Assembly (NCBI GenBank): GCA_021818425.1
Contig: JAKAEC010000012.1
Span: forward strand, 1-40,071
Length of the DNA stretch: 40,071 nt
Direction: 5' to 3'
Source of the DNA: Pseudomonadota bacterium
GTDB taxonomy: Bacteria > Pseudomonadota > Alphaproteobacteria > Acetobacterales > Acetobacteraceae
In this document: positions 32,590-40,071 of the stretch, one piece after another
Layout: every line of letters begins with the position of its first letter
Position numbering within the stretch: the first letter of the stretch is position 1
Position numbers and translations under genes: made by a program
Notes under the pieces: generated by a model
Seen by the model: only the letters and a program-made list of their open reading frames with translations
Databases searched by the model: none
Told to the model about the DNA's origin: nothing

Positions 32590-33923
32590 TCACGCTGGAA
32601 AGCCTCGCCAACGGCACGGAAGAAAGACTGCGCAGCGCGCTCGCGGCTTCGCCCGTACGTCGCTATGGCCGCGTCCTGCAAGCAAACAGCGAAATGCTGC
32701 GCGTCGGCGGGCTGCATGCGCCCATCGGAGCGCGCTGCATGATCGAACAGGACGAGGGAGAAGCGGCTGCCGAGATAATCGGCTTCGAGGCCGGAGCGAT
32801 GCTAATGATGCCCGAGCAGGGCACCCGCGGCATCATGCGCGGCGCCCGGGTGCGGGTGGAAACAACCCAGATGGCGGTGATGACCGGGGATGCCCTGCTT
32901 GGCCGCATTATGGATGCGCGCGGCAATGCGCTAGATGGCGGCGCAGCGCCCGAAGCCTTCATCCCCTGGCCAATGCTGGGCTGCCCGATCAACCCCATGG
33001 CCCGCGCCAGGATTGAAAAGCCGTTCGATGTCGGCGTTTCGGCCATTAATGCGCTCACCACTTTAGGACGTGGTATGCGGGTGGGGTTGTTTGCGGGTTC
33101 GGGCGTCGGCAAAACGACGCTGCTCGGCATGATGGCCCGCCACGCACGGGCCGATGCCGTTGTGCTGGCGATGATTGGCGAACGCGGCCGAGAAATCCGA
33201 GAATTCATTGAGGATCACCTCGGCACGGCCAAGCCGCGCGCGGTGGTTGTCGCCTCACCGGCCGACGACACGGCGCTCGCCCGTTTGCATGGGGCCTATC
33301 GCGCCGCCGCTATCGCTGAATCGCTGCGGGCCGAGGGCAAGCATGTGCTATTGCTGGTGGACAGCCTCACCCGCCTAGCCATGGCCTTGCGCGAAATCGG
33401 GCTGGCGGCCGGCGAACCAGCAGCCACGAAGGGCTATCCTCCGTCCGTGTTCGGGGCCCTTTCTGCCTATGCGGAGCGGGCAGGCAATGGAGGGCCGGGG
33501 CAAGGCTCGATCACCGCGATTTATACCGTGCTCGTAGAAGGCGACGACCACGTAGGCGATCCGGTGGCCGATACCGCGCGTGCGATTTTGGATGGGCATA
33601 TTGTGCTCTCCCGCTCCATGACAGAAGCAGCAATTTATCCGCCGATCGACGTTTGCGCCTCGCTCTCCCGACCTATGCCGAGTTTGGTGACAAAAGAGCA
33701 CCTGCGGCTCGCCGGACGCTTCCGCGCCCTTTGGGCCAGAAAGCACGAAAAGCAGGATATTTTGGATCTCGGCGCTTACGCGCCGGGGCGCGATATCGTT
33801 CTGGATGAAGCCTTGCAACGCATGCCCACCATGGAAGCCCTGCTACGCCAGGATGCAGAGGAACGCATCGGGTTGGACGAGGCGTTGAGCCGGCTGCACG
33901 CCGTGTTTGGAGACGCCGCATGA
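32586..33923 (+). CDS. fliI: Flagellum-specific export ATPase FliI
   Basis: 445 residues from the ATG at 32586-32588, which overlaps fliH by 4 nt. The Walker A motif GSGVGKT (about residues 171-177) and Walker B HVLLLVDSLTRLAMALREIG are intact. GERGREIREFIEDHLG and KGYPPSVFGALSAYAERAG are the F1/FliI-type signatures. It forms the hexameric ATPase that readies export substrates. It overlaps fliJ by 4 nt. Confidence 0.96.
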   Translation: MITLESLANGTEERLRSALAASPVRRYGRVLQANSEMLRVGGLHAPIGARCMIEQDEGEAAAEIIGFEAGAMLMMPEQGTRGIMRGARVRVETTQMAVMTGDALLGRIMDARGNALDGGAAPEAFIPWPMLGCPINPMARARIEKPFDVGVSAINALTTLGRGMRVGLFAGSGVGKTTLLGMMARHARADAVVLAMIGERGREIREFIEDHLGTAKPRAVVVASPADDTALARLHGAYRAAAIAESLRAEGKHVLLLVDSLTRLAMALREIGLAAGEPAATKGYPPSVFGALSAYAERAGNGGPGQGSITAIYTVLVEGDDHVGDPVADTARAILDGHIVLSRSMTEAAIYPPIDVCASLSRPMPSLVTKEHLRLAGRFRALWARKHEKQDILDLGAYAPGRDIVLDEALQRMPTMEALLRQDAEERIGLDEALSRLHAVFGDAA

Positions 33924-34360
33924 AGCCACAAGCACTTGCCAAGCTTGACTTGCTGGCGGCGGCGAAGGAAGCAGCATTGCTGGACGCTCTGAGCCGCCAC
34001 AATGCTACCCTGCGGCGCTATGAGTCGCAGTGCGAGGTACTCAGCGCCTACCAGCAGCGGCTTGGCAGCATGTGGCGTGACGGCGCCGTAGTGAGTGCCG
34101 GCGACGCCAAGCGCGCCGGGCAATTCAGTGACCAAGCCGAAGGCGCCGCGTACCAACTGGCTCAGGCTATAAGGGTCGAGCAGGCGAAGTTTGATGAATG
34201 CGCCTCTGCCCTTGCCGAATTGCGGACACGCCGCCGCACTTTGCAAGAACGCCTTAGCAACGCGTTGCGGCTGGAACAAACCATCGCCCAAGAACGCGCG
34301 GCGCAAAGCCTGCCCCATCCGCCCGCACGCCCCCGCCCGAAAACACAAACACCGGCCTGA
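33920..34360 (+). CDS. fliJ: Flagellar export chaperone/stalk protein FliJ
   Basis: 146 residues, nearly all helical, forming the two-helix antiparallel coiled coil expected of FliJ, followed by a Pro/Arg-rich tail (SLPHPPARPRPKTQTPA). FliJ sequences are poorly conserved. The call rests on the coil, the length and the position immediately after fliI with an ATGA overlap. The second helix (ASALAELRTRRRTLQERLSN) is typical. It recycles chaperones and acts as a stalk inside the FliI ring. Confidence 0.75.
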   Translation: MKPQALAKLDLLAAAKEAALLDALSRHNATLRRYESQCEVLSAYQQRLGSMWRDGAVVSAGDAKRAGQFSDQAEGAAYQLAQAIRVEQAKFDECASALAELRTRRRTLQERLSNALRLEQTIAQERAAQSLPHPPARPRPKTQTPA

Positions 34361-34379
34361 AAGACAAAGGACTCCAAAA

Positions 34380-35591
34380 ATGGAACTGTCGTTCTACAGC
34401 AATTTCGCCAACACGCTGACAGCACAGGAAGCGCAGGTTAACACGCTACAACAGCAGATCGCCACAGGGCTGAAGGTGCAGACACCCAACCAGAACCCCG
34501 CCGCTTATCAAACCGCGGCACTGGGCAATGACCAGATCAGCCAACTCACCAACGACAACGTCACTCAGGCTACGATTCAAACCCAGCTGGGCGCTGCTAA
34601 CAATGCATATAGCTCGGCCACTACGCTGCTGGATAAAGTGCAATCCATCGTGTTGCAGGCTCTGAACGGATCCTCGAATCCACAAAACCTCAACGCACTC
34701 TCAACGCAAGTGCAAAGCGCTATGCAGCAATTGGTATCGGTGGGCAACACTGTTGCGCCAAATGGCAGCTACCTCTTTGGCGGTTCACGTGGCGCGCTGG
34801 CGCCGTTCCAGCCCGACGCCACCGGCAACATCGTTTATTTCGGCGATGCTGGACAGGGGCAGGCAACCATCGGCCAAGGCGAAACGGCCAGTACACTAGT
34901 CACTGGCCAGGTGTTTACATCGGCCCTGGCGGGAGACGGCATTTCTACCGTGGCCGCCAACAGCACCAACACGGGCTCGGGGCAGATGCTCCAACAAGGC
35001 TTGGTAAACGCCTCGGTGGCGAATTCGTTTCAGCAAAGCACGTCACCGATTACGGTCAGCTTTTCGGTTTCGGGCAACACAACAACCTACACAGCGACGC
35101 AGGGCGGCACCACACTCTCCACTGGCACGCTAGGCAGCAACGGCCAAACCAATGTGCAGCTCGCCGGCGTGGTTTACGAAATCAGCGGTGCACCCGCGAA
35201 TGGCGACAGCTTCACTATTTCCCCCGCACGGCCGCAATCCGCCTTTGCGTTACTGAAACAAATCTCCACAGCCCTTTCGGGAGCTGGAACAACCCCGGCG
35301 CAGGTGGCCAAAACCAACCAGTTACTTAACCAAAGCCTTGCCGGCCTCGCGCAATATCAGCAGGCGGTCACTACCGCTCAGGCTCAAAACGGCGTAACAT
35401 TGCAGGCGCTCGCGAACGCCGCCGCCGGCAACACCGCACAGCAGACGGCGGTGCAAACCGCGGTGAACAACGCAACCGCAGTGGACATGCCCGCCGCTAT
35501 TACGGCTCTGGACCAGACCATGACTGCCCTGCAGGCGGCGATGAAAACATTCGGCTCGGCACAAAGCCTCAGCCTGTTCAAATATCTCTGA
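34380..35591 (+). CDS. flgL: Flagellar hook-filament junction protein FlgL (HAP3)
   Basis: 403 residues started at the ATG at 34380-34382, with AAAGGA-like bases upstream; a longer frame back to 34191 overlaps fliJ. The N-terminal flagellin-like coil (FYSNFANTLTAQEAQVNTLQ, then QQIATGLKVQTPNQNPAAYQ) and the FlgL-type VGNTVAPNGSYLFGGSRGAL identify it. The C-terminal coil (ALDQTMTALQAAMKTFGSAQ, then SLSLFKYL) closes the protein. It forms the second junction layer with FlgK. It is separated from flgK, which is on the other operon. Confidence 0.88.
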   Translation: MELSFYSNFANTLTAQEAQVNTLQQQIATGLKVQTPNQNPAAYQTAALGNDQISQLTNDNVTQATIQTQLGAANNAYSSATTLLDKVQSIVLQALNGSSNPQNLNALSTQVQSAMQQLVSVGNTVAPNGSYLFGGSRGALAPFQPDATGNIVYFGDAGQGQATIGQGETASTLVTGQVFTSALAGDGISTVAANSTNTGSGQMLQQGLVNASVANSFQQSTSPITVSFSVSGNTTTYTATQGGTTLSTGTLGSNGQTNVQLAGVVYEISGAPANGDSFTISPARPQSAFALLKQISTALSGAGTTPAQVAKTNQLLNQSLAGLAQYQQAVTTAQAQNGVTLQALANAAAGNTAQQTAVQTAVNNATAVDMPAAITALDQTMTALQAAMKTFGSAQSLSLFKYL

Positions 35592-35602
35592 AAGAACCCG
35601 CC

Positions 35603-38600
35603 ATGTCAGATGCCATTTTCATTGTTGGCTATTACCGCAGCGGCACGTCGGCACTTTCCGGTGCGTTGCAGCGGGCGGGCGTAAAATTTTATAACGAAGC
35701 GGATCCAAATGAGCACAATCCGCTCGGTTTTTACGAAATTCCAGAATTGATCGAGCTGGACGCAAACTTGTTTACCCGCCTCGGCGTCGACTGGATGGAT
35801 GTACGCGGCCTGCCCGATGGCTGGACCGAACGGCCGGACATAATGCCTTTCCTGACTCGACTGGAGGATTGCCTACGCCGCCGCTTCAACCAGGAAGACA
35901 AACTCTGGGGCCTGAAGCACCCGCATCTATGCCGCACCTTGCCCCTTTACGAACGCGCCGCGCGGCAGGCCGGGCACAAGCCACATGTCGTGCATATTTT
36001 CCGCGACCCATGGACAGCCGCCTCCAGTCAGAGCCGGAAAAACGGTCTCTCCCGCGCTCACGCGCTACTGCTGTGGATGAGCTACGCCACGGGTGCAGAA
36101 CGGCAAGCTCGGCATTTGCCGCGCTGCTGGCTCACCTATCACGAACTGCTGGCCGAACCCGTCGCGCAGGTCCGCCGTATCGAAGCCGCGCTTGACGTTG
36201 CCTTCAACAAAGACAACTTGGCTGATGTCAACGCCTATCTCACCGGCCAGCTCAACCGTTCCGAACCGCTACCTTGCGAGGGTCTCAGCCGCCCCCTTCA
36301 CGACCTCGTCTTCCGCACATGGGAGGCGATCAAATCCCGTGAATTTTCCGCCACGCTATGGGACGATTTCGCCGCGCAGACAGCTGACTTAGTTGGTTTC
36401 CTGAGTGAAATCGGCACCAGTCGGGGACGCGCCCTACCGGGCTTCGGCAGCATCGCGGCCGCTGCTTCTTCCACCACTGCAGCCACTCCGATCCGCCCGC
36501 CGGAGCGCACGGATGACGGCGCCAAGGCTCGGCTAGAGCAACTGCGTGCAGCAGCGGCCCCTCTGCCCCGAGTGGCGGTGCTGATCGCCGCGCCCGCCGG
36601 CCGCGCGGCCGCTGTGAACGAAACACTGGAGAGTCTGCGCGGGCAATGGGCTCGCCCCACGCTCATCAAAGTTCTAGCCGCTGATCCGTTAACCCTGGAC
36701 GGCGTTTCAACCATCGCCGTCCCGGCAGAACCGGAGGCAATGACCCGGCGGCTGTGCGCCGAACTCAATCTCTGCGCTGATCAGGCCGATTACGTCGCCA
36801 TCCTCAACGCGGGGGATACCATCGCCCCGGACGGCTGCCTACGCTTTGCGCTGCTAGCGGCGCAAACTAAGGCCGACATGATCTATTCCGACGAGGTCGT
36901 GCCCCGGGAGACAGGTGCCTGGATCCGCCATAAGCCGGGCTGGGATGTCACTCGCCTGCGCCAAGCCGCTTATATCGGCGATTGGGTGTGGTACGGCACA
37001 GCCGCGCTACGGGCAGCGGGCGGCTTCGACCCCGAGGAAGCCGGCGCAGAGGAGTATGGCGTGCAGCTGCGCCTAGCGGCTAATTCTGCCAAGGTGGAAC
37101 GGCTGGCCGAGGCGCTGTTCATTCGCGGCCCTCAAAGCCGGCGAGACGACATCGTCCCGCAGGATTTCTGTGCCCGCGCGGCAGAAGCCCTCTCCCGGCA
37201 TCTCGCCGCGGCTGGCATGCCGGCGCAAGTGCAGAACCGCCAGCACCCCGGCCTATTCCATCATGTCCGCGATACCGAAGACCCCGGCACCTCGATCATC
37301 ATGCTATGCGACGGTGCCGAGATTCCCCTGCTCGACAAATGGCTGACCGCGCTGCTGAGCGGCCGCAAGCTGAGCGGCCCAGTGATCCTGGCCGGGGCAG
37401 AGCTATCCACGGAGATGACCAACTATCTCACTGCCGTCTCCCTCCAGCGGGAGGCGCTGGAGGGCCAGGTTCTCGCAATTATGGCAACCAGCCAGGGTGC
37501 CGCCCTGGCCCAGGCCGTGGCACTGGCTGAAACACCGCTAGTGGCAATTCTGGATGCGCGCATGCGCGAAGTTACCCCCCATTGGCTGGAAGCCTTGCGC
37601 GTCCGACTGGCAGACACTGGCGTTGCTGCCGTGGCAGCCCGCACCCTCACCCCCACGGGCGGGGGTGGCAAGCAGGGCGAGGTGCAAGGCCCAATTGTGC
37701 TAGGCGGGGATGCTCGACTAGGCACTGGGCATGGGCCGATGGACCCTGGCCCCGGCGGCTGGCTACTTGTTGACCAGGAAGCCAGTGCCATCGCGCCGCC
37801 TGGCCTTCTCGCCCGCCGCGAGGCCCTTGCTGCCTGCAATATGGCTGAGCATCTAGCGGGCGACGCGTTCTGGATCGACGTCTGCGCCCAATTACGGGCG
37901 GGCGGCGCCCGACTGGTCTGGACACCTGACGTAAGCTTCGTAATACCACCCGAAGCGCTGTCAAAGCCCGACACGGATTGTACCTTCCGCACTGGCTCAC
38001 CCGCTGCAAGCGCCCTGCCATGGGCCGATCCGTATCATCACCCTGCCTTGTCCTTGCACGGCGATCTGCTGGCGCCAGAGCCACGCAACGGGCTGGTGCG
38101 CGCCACGCCCGCCGATCCCACCAGCCTGTTGCTAAGCGGTGACGCGGCAAAGGCTAGCGTCGCCTTGAACGCTGCACGCGCGCTACGCAATGCCGGCACC
38201 ATCGAGGCCGATTGGGTGCAGGGCCTGCCCAGCACGGCCGATATAGGCCGACGCGCGCCGCAAAACTGGGTACGGGTAAACCCTCAGGAGCCACCGCATG
38301 ACCCCCGTACGCCCCATACCGCGCTGATTACCACCATGCCCGAACCGGATGCCCAGCCTGCCCTGGCGGCGGCGGCACGCATCGTCGCGACCTCACCGGG
38401 GCTCGTGGATAATCTGCGCAAGCTGATGCACGGCTCCGTTCCGGTCTCACTGTGGCGACCCGCTCTTTCGCGTCAGCATTGGCGGCATTTGCAGGCTGGC
38501 ACCGGGCTGAACACCAAGCCGCGCGTGCTCTGGATGGATGAAGGCATCGCACCGCCCTGGTTCATGGAACTGGTGAACGAAACGCTGGAACTCGCGGCCT

Positions 38601-39025
38601 GGATCGTCGTTGAACGACCCGGCACCAATTACACGGGCGCTGTTGGCCGCCTAGCCCCTCAGGAAACCGAGGAGGACTGGGCAAGCGCTTTTGCTCAGCT
38701 TGGACCGCAGATCATGGTCCGCCCGGCGGCCAGCGGATTTCATGCCGACCACTACCCGACCTTGCTTGCCGCCGCCGCAGGTTGTCGTATCATCACGGAC
38801 AGCCGCCTGGATACGCCCCTGAGCCTTGACGTTTTGCGCCTGCCTAGTCGCAAGCAAGATTGGTTGGCGGCACTGCGGCAGGCCATCACCGACCTGCCTG
38901 AAACCCTGAGGCTGGGTGCCAAGACCCGCCAAGCGGCATTGGCGCTGCCGGCCATTGAGGACGAACCTCCCGCTTGGGCCATCGCGGCACCATCCGTCGC
39001 TGCCATGGCCAGCGCAGCCGAATGA
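35603..39025 (+). CDS. Large sulfotransferase plus glycosyltransferase-like protein within the flagellar operon
   Basis: 1140 residues. Residues 1 to about 270 are a PAPS-dependent sulfotransferase: the 5'-phosphosulfate loop FIVGYYRSGTSALSGAL (residues 6-22) and a 3'-phosphate motif VHIFRDPWTAASSQS (about residues 128-145). From about residue 320 a GT2-like fold begins (VAVLIAAPAGRAAAVNETLE; VAILNAGDTIAPDG near residue 397; ADMIYSDEVV). A second GT2-like block starts near 640 (VAILDARMREVTPHWLEALR). The end (from about 925) resembles the C-terminus of a GT1-type enzyme (IVATSPGLVDNLRKLM; YPTLLAAAAGCRIITDSRLD). No signal peptide is seen. It sits 11 nt after flgL and overlaps flgA by 4 nt, so a role in modifying a flagellar protein is likely. 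Donor, acceptor and activity are unknown. Confidence 0.8.
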   Translation: MSDAIFIVGYYRSGTSALSGALQRAGVKFYNEADPNEHNPLGFYEIPELIELDANLFTRLGVDWMDVRGLPDGWTERPDIMPFLTRLEDCLRRRFNQEDKLWGLKHPHLCRTLPLYERAARQAGHKPHVVHIFRDPWTAASSQSRKNGLSRAHALLLWMSYATGAERQARHLPRCWLTYHELLAEPVAQVRRIEAALDVAFNKDNLADVNAYLTGQLNRSEPLPCEGLSRPLHDLVFRTWEAIKSREFSATLWDDFAAQTADLVGFLSEIGTSRGRALPGFGSIAAAASSTTAATPIRPPERTDDGAKARLEQLRAAAAPLPRVAVLIAAPAGRAAAVNETLESLRGQWARPTLIKVLAADPLTLDGVSTIAVPAEPEAMTRRLCAELNLCADQADYVAILNAGDTIAPDGCLRFALLAAQTKADMIYSDEVVPRETGAWIRHKPGWDVTRLRQAAYIGDWVWYGTAALRAAGGFDPEEAGAEEYGVQLRLAANSAKVERLAEALFIRGPQSRRDDIVPQDFCARAAEALSRHLAAAGMPAQVQNRQHPGLFHHVRDTEDPGTSIIMLCDGAEIPLLDKWLTALLSGRKLSGPVILAGAELSTEMTNYLTAVSLQREALEGQVLAIMATSQGAALAQAVALAETPLVAILDARMREVTPHWLEALRVRLADTGVAAVAARTLTPTGGGGKQGEVQGPIVLGGDARLGTGHGPMDPGPGGWLLVDQEASAIAPPGLLARREALAACNMAEHLAGDAFWIDVCAQLRAGGARLVWTPDVSFVIPPEALSKPDTDCTFRTGSPAASALPWADPYHHPALSLHGDLLAPEPRNGLVRATPADPTSLLLSGDAAKASVALNAARALRNAGTIEADWVQGLPSTADIGRRAPQNWVRVNPQEPPHDPRTPHTALITTMPEPDAQPALAAAARIVATSPGLVDNLRKLMHGSVPVSLWRPALSRQHWRHLQAGTGLNTKPRVLWMDEGIAPPWFMELVNETLELAAWIVVERPGTNYTGAVGRLAPQETEEDWASAFAQLGPQIMVRPAASGFHADHYPTLLAAAAGCRIITDSRLDTPLSLDVLRLPSRKQDWLAALRQAITDLPETLRLGAKTRQAALALPAIEDEPPAWAIAAPSVAAMASAAE

Positions 39026-39708
39026 GCATCTGGCGCCTCTGCTTTCCAGCGTTGCTGCTGGCGTCCGGCTGGACGGCTCCCTGTCGCGCAGAGGCGATGC
39101 AGGGCCAGCGCCAAGTTGCGCAAGCCGTGCGCCATGCGGCACTGGCCCTGGCCCCGCCCGGGGCAAACATACACCTCGGGCCAGTAGATGGCGCCGGCTC
39201 CATGCCGGCCTGCACCACGCCATTGTCGGTGACTCTAAGCGGCGACGCGCCCTATGAACAAGCTGCGGTGCGCTGCAACGCCCCAGTCTGGACGTTTTAC
39301 ACTACTGTCACCGTGGCTCAGAGCGAGACCGTGGTGCTGGCCGCCCGCCCCATCGCAGCGGGCCAGACCATCACCCCTGCCGACCTGATGGTAAAGCCCA
39401 TGCCGGTGCAGGATTTTGCTGGGCGGCAAATCTATACCAACCCGGCCGAAATCAACGGCACAAACGCGATCATGTCCCTCTCAACCGGCATGATCATCAC
39501 CCAGAACGATGTGCAGGCCCCGCAGGTAGTGAAAGCCGGGCAGCTCGTCACCGTACATGTTTATAGCGGCGGGGTGATACTGGAGGTGAACGCCACTGCG
39601 GACCAATCAGGCCGCATTGGCGACACCATTCTGCTCACCAACCAAAGCAGCGGACGGCGCTTCACCGCGCAGGTCACGTCACATGGTGTGGAAATGCGCC
39701 TGGACTAA
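39022..39708 (+). CDS. flgA: Flagellar P-ring assembly chaperone FlgA
   Basis: 228 residues started at the ATG overlapping the preceding stop (ATGA). An N-terminal signal peptide (about residues 1-24, ending PCRA) precedes a short variable domain. The SAF-domain part follows: TVVLAARPIAAGQTITPADL, NGTNAIMSLSTGMIITQNDV and VVKAGQLVTVHVYSGGVILE. FlgA is a periplasmic chaperone for FlgI (P-ring). It is the last gene of the plus-strand flagellar operon. Confidence 0.9.
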   Translation: MSIWRLCFPALLLASGWTAPCRAEAMQGQRQVAQAVRHAALALAPPGANIHLGPVDGAGSMPACTTPLSVTLSGDAPYEQAAVRCNAPVWTFYTTVTVAQSETVVLAARPIAAGQTITPADLMVKPMPVQDFAGRQIYTNPAEINGTNAIMSLSTGMIITQNDVQAPQVVKAGQLVTVHVYSGGVILEVNATADQSGRIGDTILLTNQSSGRRFTAQVTSHGVEMRLD

Positions 39709-39747
39709 TGAGACCTGTGTGCGGGTATGGCTTTCATGACTCTGAGT

Positions 39748-39775
39748 AATAAGATCTGAGCTTTTCTTATTTTTT
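39748..39775 (+). terminator. Possible terminator after flgA
   Basis: AATAAG (39748-39753) and CTTATT (39766-39771) form a 6-bp AT-rich stem with a 12-nt loop, followed by TTTT (39772-39775), 40 bp after the flgA stop. The stem is weak. The position at the end of the plus-strand operon is the main support. Confidence 0.4.
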
Positions 39776-39805
39776 AGGAGAGCGTGAGGCTACCCTCGAT
39801 AGGTA

Positions 39806-39918
39806 TCAGGCCGGTTGCGTGTCGAGGTTAAGAGTGCGTTTGAGGTTATAAGCGATGGCGGTGAGACGGACCTGAACGGGAGTGTCTGACTTTCTGTGTA
39901 TCTGATCTGGCCCATGTG
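39806..39918 (-). pseudogene. C-terminal remnant of a DDE-type insertion-sequence transposase
   Basis: On the minus strand a frame ending at the stop at 39808-39806 encodes SDTPVQVRLTAIAYNLKRTL then NLDTQPA. The V-R-x-T-A-I-A-Y-N-L-K-R pattern is typical of the last helix of IS5/IS1182-type transposases. A TAA about 39 residues upstream in the same frame marks the point where the fragment is broken. Directly beyond it begins an IS256-type transposase fragment. The family assignment is tentative. Confidence 0.5.
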
Positions 39919-39932
39919 GTTATCAGATAGTT

Positions 39933-40070
39933 TCAGGCGTCGAGGCGCCCTTCGAACATCATGGCCAGTTGATTGCGGGCCGCAACCCATTCTCTCACCG
40001 TGCGCCCGCCTTTTTCGAAATTTCGGATCGCCAGGAGGATCAGCTTTGTTGCTGATCTTTGGGTGGGAAT
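39933..40070 (-). CDS. Partial IS256/mutator-type transposase, runs off the right edge
   Basis: The minus-strand frame from the right edge to the TGA at 39935-39933 encodes KLILLAIRNFEKGGRTVREW then VAARNQLAMMFEGRLDA. The ending matches the C-terminus of IS256-family transposases (pattern K-x-x-x-L-x-x-R-N-x-x-K ... W-x-x-A-x-N-Q-x-A-x-x-F-x-x-R). Only 45 codons are within the window. A nearby 6-bp inverted repeat, TCTGAT/ATCAGA (39901-39906, 39923-39928), may be part of the element end. Confidence 0.65.
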   Translation of the reverse strand: MPTQRSATKLILLAIRNFEKGGRTVREWVAARNQLAMMFEGRLDA

Positions 40071-40071
40071 G

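Noticed and set aside
1-40071. CRISPR arrays, tRNA or rRNA genes, riboswitches
   Set aside because: I saw no regularly spaced repeats, no cloverleaf with conserved T-arm, and no rRNA-like or known riboswitch sequence on either strand.

Overview
The window reads as a chromosomal segment of an alphaproteobacterium, most plausibly an acetic-acid or acidophilic member of the Acetobacteraceae/Rhodospirillales. This is an inference from the moderately high GC, the codon usage and the protein character, not from a database match. It is dominated by a compact flagellar locus of about 32 kb (7827-39708) and is edged on both sides by insertion-sequence fragments.

Left flank (1-7783). A truncated IS1595-type transposase runs off the left edge. 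It abuts the frameshifted C-terminal remnant of an isopenicillin-N-synthase-like 2OG-Fe(II) oxygenase. Next come a DUF255 thioredoxin-like protein (minus) and a divergent thioredoxin-like [2Fe-2S] ferredoxin (plus). A perfect bidirectional hairpin separates the ferredoxin from an APC amino-acid permease and putA, both on the minus strand. These two lie directly downstream of, and in the same direction as, the flagellar gene flhB.

Minus-strand flagellar operon (20303 down to 7827): flgB-flgC-flgD-flgE-flgF-flgG-flgH-flgI-flgJ-flgK-fliL-fliO-fliP-fliQ-fliR-flhB. It encodes rod, hook, P- and L-rings, the hook-filament junction protein and most of the export gate. Upstream on the same strand is a small unit of a CheY-like response regulator and a helical protein that may be a CheY-linked partner, ending at a terminator-like hairpin.

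Plus-strand flagellar operon (21646 to 39708): fliE-fliF-fliG-fliK-fliM/N fusion-second fliQ-flhA-short fliA-motA-motB-small membrane protein-fliH-fliI-fliJ-flgL-sulfotransferase/glycosyltransferase giant-flgA. Genes are packed with 4- or 8-nt overlaps. The two operons complement each other: FlgK/FlgL, FlgI/FlgA and FlhB/FlhA are split between them. No flagellin, FliD, FliS or FlgM gene is in the window, so the filament and late regulators must lie elsewhere.

The most notable points are as follows. (1) FliM and FliN are one ORF with a well-spaced internal Shine-Dalgarno and ATG that could make free FliN, as in type III secretion SctQ; this FliM also lacks the N-terminal CheY-binding peptide. 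(2) There are two divergent FliQ proteins. (3) A 1140-residue sulfotransferase plus glycosyltransferase-like protein lies inside the flagellar operon, suggesting modification of a flagellar component. (4) The FliA-like sigma factor lacks region 3. The right flank (39709-40071) contains a possible terminator, a transposase C-terminal remnant and a partial IS256/mutator-type transposase.
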